Shown here piece by piece: positions 29,496-37,483 of a stretch of DNA of 64,000 nucleotides (position 1 is the first letter of the stretch; each line of letters opens with the position of its first letter). The translations under genes and the position numbers were made by a program. The notes under the pieces are model-generated. The model had not been told where the DNA came from. It did not search any database and was given only the letters and a program-made list of their open reading frames with translations. Origin of the DNA: Mucilaginibacter roseus (lineage in GTDB: Bacteria > Bacteroidota > Bacteroidia > Sphingobacteriales > Sphingobacteriaceae); assembly GCF_021215455.1 (NCBI RefSeq), contig NZ_JAJPWV010000001.1, positions 372,001 to 436,000 on the forward strand, given 5' to 3'.

Positions 29496-30608
29496 ATGAA
29501 GATGTTATATTGGTTTTCTACAGTTACCATTATTGGTCTTTTAATATTCCTCGTTTTTCAGTTTTTAAAAAATCGGCAAACTGTAGCAGAAGGTCTTCCT
29601 AAACAGTTTTCACATTACACTTCAATTGACAAATCAAGTATTATCCGGGTCGGCAAAGTGTCGATGATGCTTTTGCTTGAAAGCACGGAAGATATTCAGT
29701 ACTTTTTAACACCCGAAAATGAGGTCATCGCTTATACGGTTCCTGAAAAAATGACAAATTATTTTTATAAAATAAACAGGAGCGGTGTTATCATTGACAC
29801 GTTGATAATCAAGTGCAGGCCTACGGATATTGCCTTTGTCAAAGGTTATATCATTGATAAAAACCAACACCAGTATTATACATGGAGTTTTAACGGAAAT
29901 AAAGGAGCAATCAGCATCATGCTGTTGAATGAAATACCTGATTGGGATTTAAAAAAGCAACAGCAGCAACTTGCGGCTATTATTAAAAAATCTGCGGCTG
30001 TATATGTGGAGTATCAATCTATTAGCCCTGAGCCTCAAAAACCAGCAGCTGATGACGAAATTCAGGCTGTACCATCTATGCAAACTTACACTATCTTGAC
30101 TTATCTGGAAAATGATAGTTGTTTCCGGTTTGCCACAACATTAGATATTGGTAAGGTTTATCCCTACTCTTACACGGAAGAATTACTTTTAAACAACCTT
30201 TTTAAACGCATCAATACCAAAGTAAGCGGCAATAAAGAGATTATTAAATCACCTTATATCCGTTATCGCTACTTTCAAAAGCTTAAGCTGGAGAAAGTCC
30301 GCTTTTCAGGAGGTGGAGGCAATGCAGCGCCGTTTACCGTAACGCTTTTCCATGGAAACCTTTTCACAGATGTTGTATATAGGGCTGATACTTTGAGAAT
30401 AAAAGAATTTATGTATCTGGAACAAGAATGGCAACATAGTAGCATTGAAATAGATGGGAAAAATATAGGTACGCTTACTAAAAACAAAGCACAACCTCCT
30501 GTTAATATTGACGCTTATATGTATTATACCAACCCACAGCTGGAATACGCTTTGTTTACCAATAGTGATAAAGAGCTTTATGTTATAAAACAAACGGGTA
30601 ACGAGTAA
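29496..30608 (+). CDS. Unknown membrane-anchored protein
   Basis: I do not recognise this 370-residue protein. It starts with one hydrophobic helix (about 3-25, LYWFSTVTIIGLLIFLVFQFLK) that could be an uncleaved signal anchor. The rest is soluble and looks alpha/beta with a Lys/Gln-rich stretch WDLKKQQQQLAAIIKKS about residues 150-165. No cysteine pairs, lipobox or known catalytic motif stand out. It stands alone, 206 bases after the monooxygenase and ahead of a gene-free stretch. Codon use looks ordinary, so a real gene is likely. Confidence 0.65.
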   Translation: MKMLYWFSTVTIIGLLIFLVFQFLKNRQTVAEGLPKQFSHYTSIDKSSIIRVGKVSMMLLLESTEDIQYFLTPENEVIAYTVPEKMTNYFYKINRSGVIIDTLIIKCRPTDIAFVKGYIIDKNQHQYYTWSFNGNKGAISIMLLNEIPDWDLKKQQQQLAAIIKKSAAVYVEYQSISPEPQKPAADDEIQAVPSMQTYTILTYLENDSCFRFATTLDIGKVYPYSYTEELLLNNLFKRINTKVSGNKEIIKSPYIRYRYFQKLKLEKVRFSGGGGNAAPFTVTLFHGNLFTDVVYRADTLRIKEFMYLEQEWQHSSIEIDGKNIGTLTKNKAQPPVNIDAYMYYTNPQLEYALFTNSDKELYVIKQTGNE

Positions 30609-31013
30609 TAGCTATTCTCATTTTATTACACATTGGAAAGTATCAACTTCAGAACGATTCCATTCAGATGCTACTTCCGGAATACCTGCCGGCGGAGTTT
30701 GGAGTAGCGGATGATCCATTGCAATATCAGACAGCCTTGTTGTCTTCTGATCTTTTATATAAGTTGATACGGTAATATATAGTGTGCTTGCTGAATAACC
30801 ACTTGTTCAAATACCTGCTCTTTGCCATGTTCATAATTAGCTGGAAGTTTTATTTCCTTAAATCAGTCTTCCATTTTTAATACATGCAATTGGAGTGGGG
30901 TGTTTTGAATAATTTCCGGAAGTAATGCTGTTTTTATACGCTCTTTTGGGCGAAAAATCAATCTAATTGCAGGCCGCCTGAAGATTAAGTCAGTTTACTG
31001 CCCGCGGCTGACA
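30609..31013. other. Gene-free stretch with a possible gene remnant
   Basis: No intact gene is present in these 405 bases. A plus-strand frame at about 30631-30774 reads as a plausible protein fragment (IQMLLPEYLPAEFGVADDPLQ) and a minus-strand frame near 30870-30940 reads LLPEIIQNTPLQLHVLKMED before a stop; both lack starts and partners. They look like debris of a decayed gene or mobile element, not identified. Confidence 0.3.
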
Positions 31014-32255
31014 TTAGTTTGAACTGAGTGTATAGTGCAAGTTGTCAATTTTAATGAGATGCCAGCCCTCTGCCAGATCCAGGGTCCAGCCTTCGCCTTC
31101 CAAATGCCTGGCAGCTACATCCATTCGGCCATTTACCGGCACACTCACGATGCGCCAGTCTTTGAGCAACATTCCGCCTTTGTTTACCTGAAGATGCCCC
31201 CAATTGTCTTTAATCTCACCTGTAGGGTATATCGTGCCAAAATTACCCAGGTCGAAAAGTGTATTGGGGTTGAAGATGATGTTCATCTTGACAAGCTTGA
31301 TGCGCAGCACTGGCTTTTGCGTAAAAATTTCTGTATACGCTTTCGCAGCTTGTAAATGAATACTTTCTTTTTGCTGTTCAGATGACCTGATGGCAGCTCC
31401 ATTGTAAGTTAATTCGTTTGGCGCATTGCTGGCTTTGACCCGGTAATAGCGTTTGATCAGTGCTGAAAAATCAGCGTTGGAGTCGATCTGCTGTGTCCAG
31501 TGTCTGCTCTTTTCCTGTAAAAGCAGCCCATAGACCGGCCCGGTTAGGTAGGCGAAGGAACGGATCAGAGATTTTCGGTTACCTGCGGTATCGATCTGGG
31601 CATAAAGGTGCGGGCGCAGATCGCTGCGGCCAAGCGAAGCACCGGTATATTCGGCCAGCCCTTCATTCATTTCCAATATACGTTCATTGGCAAAAGTTTT
31701 TGGAAATAATTGTTCCCGTTTTTGACGGAAAGCTAAAGCGTTAGCCAAGTCTGTCTGCCTGCGATTGACCGGTTTCTGTAACGCCGCTTTAAGTGCCTGC
31801 AGCTCTAAAAATAAATATAGGCGGCCCTCCATCGTACTTAAATGATCGGCGGTCGGGCTTTTAGCTGGGAAGCCGATCTGTTGCTGGATGCAGTGGAAAG
31901 ATTCATGTAGTAGCAAGCCTACCCGTTCATTGCGATCCTCAGGCAAAGGCCATAATAACACCGACCACGTGCGGCCACCCCATTTAATTGCTGTATTGGC
32001 CACCATCACATCTGTTGGCAGCAAGCCTGTATATATGCCACCTTCATGTTTTAATATTCCCGCGCTGTCGGGCATGTTGGCATAGGTTAATCGGCTTTCC
32101 TGATCGACAAATAGTGTAGGGCCATAAAGCGGTATTTTCCATAATTTTTGTTTTTGCGCGGCAGCCTCGGCTTCTTTGAAATAAGATGCAGCCAAAGGCA
32201 CCTGTGCATGGGTAGTACTGGCGATTGTAAATAAGCAGATTAATAGCTTTTTCAT
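31014..32255 (-). CDS. Secreted HExxH protein, putative metallopeptidase
   Basis: The start at 32255 (MKKLLICLFTIASTTHAQ, a clean signal peptide) is preferred over the upstream in-frame ATG at 32279. The mature protein (about 395 residues) carries LLLHESFHCIQQ (HExxH at residues 117-121) and, about 78 residues on, EMNEGLAEYTG (198-203), the helix-with-Glu pattern of gluzincin-type peptidases. The C-terminal third is beta-rich. I do not recognise a named family, so peptidase activity is inferred from the motif pair. It is divergent from the LytS/LytTR genes across about 107 bases and may be their target. Confidence 0.65.
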   Translation of the reverse strand: MKKLLICLFTIASTTHAQVPLAASYFKEAEAAAQKQKLWKIPLYGPTLFVDQESRLTYANMPDSAGILKHEGGIYTGLLPTDVMVANTAIKWGGRTWSVLLWPLPEDRNERVGLLLHESFHCIQQQIGFPAKSPTADHLSTMEGRLYLFLELQALKAALQKPVNRRQTDLANALAFRQKREQLFPKTFANERILEMNEGLAEYTGASLGRSDLRPHLYAQIDTAGNRKSLIRSFAYLTGPVYGLLLQEKSRHWTQQIDSNADFSALIKRYYRVKASNAPNELTYNGAAIRSSEQQKESIHLQAAKAYTEIFTQKPVLRIKLVKMNIIFNPNTLFDLGNFGTIYPTGEIKDNWGHLQVNKGGMLLKDWRIVSVPVNGRMDVAARHLEGEGWTLDLAEGWHLIKIDNLHYTLSSN

Positions 32256-32362
32256 TGCACCAAAATAATGGCTGGTCACGAACGGGCGCCTGGCTATTAT
32301 ACCAATGGTGATGAATTTTATACGAGCTGTAAGATGGCTTTGGCCAATGATGCTTACTTTAG

Positions 32363-33367
32363 ATGATGCGTAAATTCGGGGTGCATACGGGCTTTTGGTT
32401 AGTGTTCTTTTTTATGTGGGACCGGCTGTTGTATTTTTACGTGAATAACGAGTGGAACCGGTTGTATTTTTCGGCCTTAGATACCGGACTTATCATGCTC
32501 GCATTTTATGCGCTATACGGTTATTTGATGCCCGATTATTTTCGGCGGAGGAACCTGAGCAGGCTTATCTTACTATCGCTATTACTCATATTGGTATTGG
32601 CTGGCCTGGCAGCCTGGATCATGGGAATACTGTTGCAAAACATGATCGTGCCTATCCATTTTGAATTTAGCTGGACATATAGGGATATGCAGTATAACCG
32701 GCTGTTCATGGCGCTGTTAGGTATTATGGCCGGCATTTTTGTTAAGCTGGCGCTGGATCGTTTTGAATTACGGCGCAATTTGGCGGCGCTGGAAAAAGAA
32801 CGCAGCGCGGCAGAACTGATCTATTTAAAAGCACAGTTAAATCCGCATTTCCTGTTCAATTCTCTTAACAGTCTGTACAGCCAATTAGAATTAGGAACAG
32901 GCGATCCCAAGCAGACATTATCTGCACTGTCGGATATGTTGCGGTACCAGTTGTATGATTCGGAACAGGAACTCGCTGCTTTAGATAAGGAACTGGATTA
33001 TTTAGCTGATTACATTGCGTTGCAGAAGCTGCGCCTGGATAATTGTACGGTTAACTATGTTGTAGATGGAGATAGTAAAAGCCAGAAAATCGCGCCATTG
33101 CTGCTGATCGCCTTTGTAGAAAATACATTCAAGCATGTTTCTGATAATTTGACTGAAAACTTCATTGATATCAATATTCAGATCCATGAAGGTCAGCTCC
33201 GTTTTTATTGCAGCAATAGCTATGAAGTTGCGGCCACAGGCAAAGGGATCGGACTGGACAATGTACGTAAGCGCCTGTCGCTCATTTATGGTAAGCGGCA
33301 TCAATTAGAAATCAAGCAAGAGAATAATATTTACGAAGTAGAATTAACACTATGCTTAAAGTCCTGA
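32363..33367 (+). CDS. LytS-type sensor histidine kinase
   Basis: The 334-residue protein has about four transmembrane helices in the first 130 residues, a short coiled segment (RFELRRNLAALEKERSAAELIYLK), then the His_kinase domain with the phospho-acceptor His162 in AQLNPHFLFNSLNSLYSQLE and a C-terminal ATPase with AFVENTFKHV and GKGIGLDNVRKRLSLIYG. This is the class that signals to LytTR regulators. Its 3' end overlaps the response regulator start by 16 bases, so the two are translationally coupled. Confidence 0.93.
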   Translation: MMRKFGVHTGFWLVFFFMWDRLLYFYVNNEWNRLYFSALDTGLIMLAFYALYGYLMPDYFRRRNLSRLILLSLLLILVLAGLAAWIMGILLQNMIVPIHFEFSWTYRDMQYNRLFMALLGIMAGIFVKLALDRFELRRNLAALEKERSAAELIYLKAQLNPHFLFNSLNSLYSQLELGTGDPKQTLSALSDMLRYQLYDSEQELAALDKELDYLADYIALQKLRLDNCTVNYVVDGDSKSQKIAPLLLIAFVENTFKHVSDNLTENFIDINIQIHEGQLRFYCSNSYEVAATGKGIGLDNVRKRLSLIYGKRHQLEIKQENNIYEVELTLCLKS

Positions 33368-34044
33368 TTGTTGATGATGAACCGCTGGCCCGGCAGCAAC
33401 TTGAAGCCTATGCCAGCCGCCTAACCTATCTGCAATTAGCGGGGGTAGCACGCAACGTGGATGCTGCCAACGATATTTTAAGTAGCACAGCTGTCGACTT
33501 GATTCTTTTAGATATCCAGATGCCGAAAACGACGGGTATTGAGTTTTTGAAAAGCCAGGATATTGCACAGCAAGTTATTCTGGTCACAGCTTTTCCGGAA
33601 TATGCAATTGAAGGTTTTGAGTTGGCCGTTACCGATTACTTATTGAAACCGGTGACATTTGAACGTTTCACTAAGGCCTGCGAAAGAGCTTTGGCCAATG
33701 TCAGCGGCCATGCGGCAGTAAGCCTGATAAAACAACAGCCCGGCTATTTATATGTCAGATGTGATCAGCGTCTGCAAAAGATCCGCATTGCGGATGTCCT
33801 GTTTATTGAAGCGATGGCCAACTATGTACATATTATCTTAGCGAATAAAAAATATACAGTCTATTCCAGTTTAAAAGGTTTGGAAGCTCAATTGCCTGCA
33901 GACGCTTTTGTGCTGACCCACCGGTCTTATTTGGTAGCGGTGAGACATATTGACAGCATCGGGAAAGCGGAAGTTCTAATAGGTGAAAATAGAGTGCCGC
34001 TCAGCCGTTCACAGCGAAAACTTGTCCAGTCGCTTATTATTTAA
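33352..34044 (+). CDS. LytTR-family response regulator
   Basis: The 230-residue protein has a receiver domain (VLIVDDEPLAR, phospho-acceptor Asp54 in LILLDIQMP, switch region TAFPEYAIEGFELAVTDYLLKPV) and a C-terminal LytTR DNA-binding domain (about 130-230: IRIADVLFIEAMANYVHIIL, HRSYLVAVRHIDSI, VPLSRSQRKLV). It is the cognate partner of the overlapping histidine kinase. Likely targets are local, with the divergent HExxH gene a good candidate. Confidence 0.94.
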   Translation: MLKVLIVDDEPLARQQLEAYASRLTYLQLAGVARNVDAANDILSSTAVDLILLDIQMPKTTGIEFLKSQDIAQQVILVTAFPEYAIEGFELAVTDYLLKPVTFERFTKACERALANVSGHAAVSLIKQQPGYLYVRCDQRLQKIRIADVLFIEAMANYVHIILANKKYTVYSSLKGLEAQLPADAFVLTHRSYLVAVRHIDSIGKAEVLIGENRVPLSRSQRKLVQSLII

Positions 34045-34098
34045 CGTATTTATCGGGTCAAAGAGAGAGAAATTGGAAATTTTATTGGTTTCCGGTAA

Positions 34099-34554
34099 TT
34101 ACTTATACTGAAGGGTCATTTTATAGAAAAAGCCCTTATCGCCTTCGCCAAGCACTTCTACAAATATTTCATTTTTGCTTAACGGCGTATAACGAATTTT
34201 CTTTGGGAAATCATGGCTTAAGTTTTCAAAGGATACTTTACCTTTAATAGCCTTATTCAATACAAAGTCAATAGGTTTGCCTTCATTTTGGTCCAACACG
34301 GTAGCGGTATAGGTTATTTGATCCGCCTTCTTTCTAATCATCAGGTATTCACTTACCACTTTGTTCTGATCCTTCATTTTATAGGATTGGCCTTTGAATG
34401 ATCCGTCTGCCTCTCTTCGCCATGTCTCATAGTTTTCCTTATTCTCCCTTTTCCAGGTGCCTTCCAAAAACTGAAGGTCCGAAAGCCCGTCTATTGTTGT
34501 GAATGCACAAAGTAATAGTAACATCAATATGCCGCCAATTAGCTTCTTTCTCAT
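34099..34554 (-). CDS. DUF6265-like secreted protein
   Basis: The start at 34554 (MRKKLIGGILMLLLLCAFTTIDG, a signal peptide) is preferred over the ATG at 34599. The mature part matches the DUF6265 pattern: LQFLEGTWKRENKENYETWRREADGSFKGQSYKM, then FENLSHDFPKKIRYTPLSKNEIFVEVLG. These are lipocalin-like beta-barrel proteins of unknown function, common in Bacteroidota. It converges on the response regulator. Confidence 0.78.
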   Translation of the reverse strand: MRKKLIGGILMLLLLCAFTTIDGLSDLQFLEGTWKRENKENYETWRREADGSFKGQSYKMKDQNKVVSEYLMIRKKADQITYTATVLDQNEGKPIDFVLNKAIKGKVSFENLSHDFPKKIRYTPLSKNEIFVEVLGEGDKGFFYKMTLQYK

Positions 34555-34635
34555 GTTGGTAAATTTTGGTTGCTTCATTATTAGGCAAATATCCGACAAT
34601 CCCTAAAGGGAAAATTGGAAAAATGCGACATGTTA

Positions 34636-35448
34636 CTAAGAACTTGAGAATAGCATAGCCATCCTAAGGTTACCGGCATAATATTCCTTAGGGCTTAGTC
34701 CGGTAAATTCTTTAAAATCATTGATAAAATGTGACTGGTCATAAAAATCGTTATCATAAGCTACATCGCCCAAGCAGGAAAATTGCCCTTCGGAAAGCAT
34801 TTTTAAACTGGTCTGCAACCGAACCATTTTGGATAGCTGTTTAGGGCTTAGCCCAACTGCAGTAGAAAACCTGCGTTCAAGCTGCCTTCGGCTGACCGGT
34901 AACTTCCCGGTTAGTTCGCCTATAGGCTGCCGGCCCTTCAGTTCAATTATCAGTGCCACACTTGATCTTACCATACGGTCAACAAACAATCCGCGGCGCA
35001 GCGTGTTAAGCAAAAAATCCTCAACCCGCTTTATTCTCTGCATGGTTGTCCCTGCACACAATACTTCATTTTCAAGATTGATCCCTTCATTGCCGAACAA
35101 TTCTTTCAGAGGGACAGCCCTGTCATTCATGGAACGGGGGGATATTTTAGTAAAGGGTGTAAACGCTTCGGGGTAAAAACGCACGGCGAATATACCGGTA
35201 CTACCTGTGGGCTGTATTTCGAGTGGAGAAACAACCTGTCCGAAAACGAAGCATCTGGGTTGGATGACAAAATCACCGCTTGAGTTATATTGCCTGTACA
35301 GGTCTCCATAATGGAATATCATTTCCATACATCCGTCAGGCAGAATGCGCTCTTTAACCGGCTCCGTGGCTTCAGGCGCTTCCAAAGTCCAATAGCACTT
35401 CACAAATACGCTTAAAGCTTGTGATGGATCAAATGTTTGGTAATTCAC
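34636..35448 (-). CDS. AraC-family regulator with DUF6597-like sensor domain
   Basis: The 270-residue protein begins with the DUF6597-type domain (LSVFVKCYWTLEAP, ILPDGCMEMIFHYGDLY, FAVRFYPEAF) and ends with an AraC HTH region (GELTGKLPVSRRQLERRFSTAVGLSPKQLSKMVRLQTSLKML, then DVAYDNDFYDQSHFINDFKEFTGLSPKEY). Ligand unknown. The gene lies 81 bases upstream of the DUF6265 gene on the same strand and may control it. Confidence 0.9.
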   Translation of the reverse strand: MNYQTFDPSQALSVFVKCYWTLEAPEATEPVKERILPDGCMEMIFHYGDLYRQYNSSGDFVIQPRCFVFGQVVSPLEIQPTGSTGIFAVRFYPEAFTPFTKISPRSMNDRAVPLKELFGNEGINLENEVLCAGTTMQRIKRVEDFLLNTLRRGLFVDRMVRSSVALIIELKGRQPIGELTGKLPVSRRQLERRFSTAVGLSPKQLSKMVRLQTSLKMLSEGQFSCLGDVAYDNDFYDQSHFINDFKEFTGLSPKEYYAGNLRMAMLFSSS

Positions 35449-35805
35449 AGCGTATTGGTTTTCACGTTGGTTAATATTAAGGTTTTTGCCTTTCTCGACG
35501 GTCAGTATATCATAGCGAAAGATAGTATACTTAATTATTTTTTTTTCAATTACTGGAGCATTGTTTTGCCAGGATCATTCGGAAATCAAATTATATTGAC
35601 ACCCGGTCGCTTTTATGGCTTCTAAGCTCTGAACATCGGCTAAAATTAAAACATTATCTTACTCAAATAGCTTTTATACTTGCCCAAATTTTTTGATCCG
35701 TCTATTCTATTACTGTAACACACACTCAAGAACAAAGTAACTTTTTTTGAATTAATTATTGTAAAACAATAATTAATTGTATTATTGCGGTAATAAATTA
35801 AATGT
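35449..35805. promoter_or_regulatory. Intergenic region with 12-bp palindrome upstream of DUF2975-XRE
   Basis: This 357-base AT-rich region separates the AraC gene from the DUF2975 gene. A perfect inverted repeat AATTAATTATTG-TAAAA-CAATAATTAATT (35750-35778) lies 27 bases before the DUF2975 start. Its symmetry and place suit a dimeric repressor, most simply the XRE protein encoded two genes on. No gene is seen in the rest of the region. Confidence 0.6.
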
Positions 35806-36318
35806 ATGAAGACTGTTCGCTTAATCGCTAAGGTGCTATCTGCTATTAGTAAAATACTTGCAACAGGATATTTTCTATCCTTTCTGCTTTCTATTATCGC
35901 ATTCACTACAGGCTGGAATTTGAATGTGATCGAGCATAATACCCGTTTCGAGATCTGTTATCCGTTTACCCAAACACCCTTCCTTTTGGGCGAATACAGT
36001 GCAGGATACATGTTAATGTTCCTGTTATTGCTTGGGCTTTATTCACTTTTCTTTTTGCTGGTTGGGAGAGTATTTGGTGTGTTTACCCAAGCCAGGTTGT
36101 TTACAGCGCATGGTATTCGTCAGCTAAAAATGTTTTACCTGGGCAACCTGGTATTGCCTGTAGTGGCTATAGTGGTAGTCTCCTTGTTTTATAACGTTGA
36201 TTCACCGGCCGAAATATTGGTTGTACTACATATGTTGCTGGGCGTATTTACCTACTTCATGGCAGCCATTTTTAGAGAAGGGTACAATTTACAGTGCGAA
36301 AACGATTTGATTCTTTGA
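35806..36318 (+). CDS. DUF2975 membrane protein
   Basis: The 170-residue protein has four hydrophobic segments (about 18-38, 60-85, 105-130, 135-155) in the pattern of DUF2975, an integral membrane family almost always encoded with a small XRE regulator. Here the regulator follows after one base. Function is unknown; the pair is often next to ABC exporters, as here. Confidence 0.82.
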   Translation: MKTVRLIAKVLSAISKILATGYFLSFLLSIIAFTTGWNLNVIEHNTRFEICYPFTQTPFLLGEYSAGYMLMFLLLLGLYSLFFLLVGRVFGVFTQARLFTAHGIRQLKMFYLGNLVLPVVAIVVVSLFYNVDSPAEILVVLHMLLGVFTYFMAAIFREGYNLQCENDLIL

Positions 36319-36319
36319 T

Positions 36320-36526
36320 ATGGCCATTATTATAAATGTAGATGTAATGTTGGCCAGGCGAAAAATGCAAAGTAAAGAGCTGGCAGAAATCCTGGATATG
36401 ACTCCGGCTAACTTTTCCATCTTAAAAACCGGGAAGGCAAAAGGTATACGATTCGATACGCTCGAAGCGATATGTAAAGCCCTTGATTGCCAGCCTGGTG
36501 ATATACTCGAATATGTAACCGACTAA
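36320..36526 (+). CDS. Small XRE/YozG-type transcriptional regulator
   Basis: The 68-residue protein is a single Cro/CI HTH (MLARRKMQSKELAEILDMTPANFSILKTGKAKGIRFDTLEAICKALDCQPGDILEYV), matching the YozG-like regulators paired with DUF2975. Its start is one base past the DUF2975 stop. The palindrome at 35750-35778 is a natural candidate operator. Confidence 0.9.
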   Translation: MAIIINVDVMLARRKMQSKELAEILDMTPANFSILKTGKAKGIRFDTLEAICKALDCQPGDILEYVTD

Positions 36527-36607
36527 CAAGACGTAATTAAATTATATTACTATTTAACCCTTGGCAACGAAAGGGGAGGCCACCCTTTTGCCTGAAAAGT
36601 TCAGTCA

Positions 36608-37480
36608 ATGAATACACTTACCATTAACAACTTAAGTAAAGTTTATAAAAACGGCGTCAAGGCTTTAGATGAATTGTCGCTGGAGATCAGTAACGGAATG
36701 TTCGGTCTACTTGGGCCTAACGGCGCCGGAAAATCATCCCTTATGAAAATGCTTGCCGGTTTGCAGCATCCCGATGCCGGTGAAATATATTTCAACAATT
36801 GTAATGTAATCCGTAACCCCTTATCGTTAAAAAGGCAACTTGGCTTCTTGCCGCAGGATTTTGGGGTATATCCTAAAGTATCGGCCTATGACTTGCTTAA
36901 CCACATTGCTGTTTTAAAAGGTCTCACACACGCTGCTTCAAGAAAAGAACAGGTTTTGGCGTTGCTCGCTCAAACTAACCTTTACCAGCAGCGCGATAAA
37001 GAGGTGCATACGTTTTCAGGTGGCATGCGGCAGCGCTTCGGCGTAGCGCAGGCATTACTGGGTAACCCGCAACTAATTATAGTTGATGAACCAACAGCGG
37101 GCCTCGATCCCGAAGAACGCAACCGTTTTAATAACCTGCTTAGTGAAATAGGGGAAGAAAAGATCATCATATTGTCTACCCACCTGGTTGAAGATGTAAA
37201 AAACCTCTGTACCCACATGGCCGTCATGAACAAGGGTCGCATTATTGCCAAAGGCAAGCCTGCTGATTTTATAGCTTCCATGAACGGTAAACTATGGCAA
37301 AAAATGATTGATAAGACCGATAAGCCAGTTTATGAGCAACGGTTTCGCCTCCTTTCTGCTCAACTTAGTCTGGGTAAGCTTCAGGTCCATATTTACAGCG
37401 AGAGTGATCCTGGTTATGGCTTTGCCCCTGCGAGCCCAGCCTTAGAGGACGTTTATTTTTATCTACTAAACGCCAACTAA
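36608..37480 (+). CDS. ABC transporter ATP-binding protein
   Basis: The 290-residue ATPase shows Walker A GPNGAGKS (36-43), the Q-loop LPQDFG, signature FSGGMRQRF, Walker B plus D-loop LIIVDEPTAGLDP and the switch His in LSTHLVEDV. The tail is longer than in minimal exporter ATPases. It is followed after three bases by its permease. An imperfect hairpin (about 36563-36592, GGCA...AAAGGG/CCCTTT...TGCC) lies just upstream of the start in the mRNA leader. Cotranscription with DUF2975-XRE is possible. Confidence 0.92.
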   Translation: MNTLTINNLSKVYKNGVKALDELSLEISNGMFGLLGPNGAGKSSLMKMLAGLQHPDAGEIYFNNCNVIRNPLSLKRQLGFLPQDFGVYPKVSAYDLLNHIAVLKGLTHAASRKEQVLALLAQTNLYQQRDKEVHTFSGGMRQRFGVAQALLGNPQLIIVDEPTAGLDPEERNRFNNLLSEIGEEKIIILSTHLVEDVKNLCTHMAVMNKGRIIAKGKPADFIASMNGKLWQKMIDKTDKPVYEQRFRLLSAQLSLGKLQVHIYSESDPGYGFAPASPALEDVYFYLLNAN

Positions 37481-37483
37481 CTC

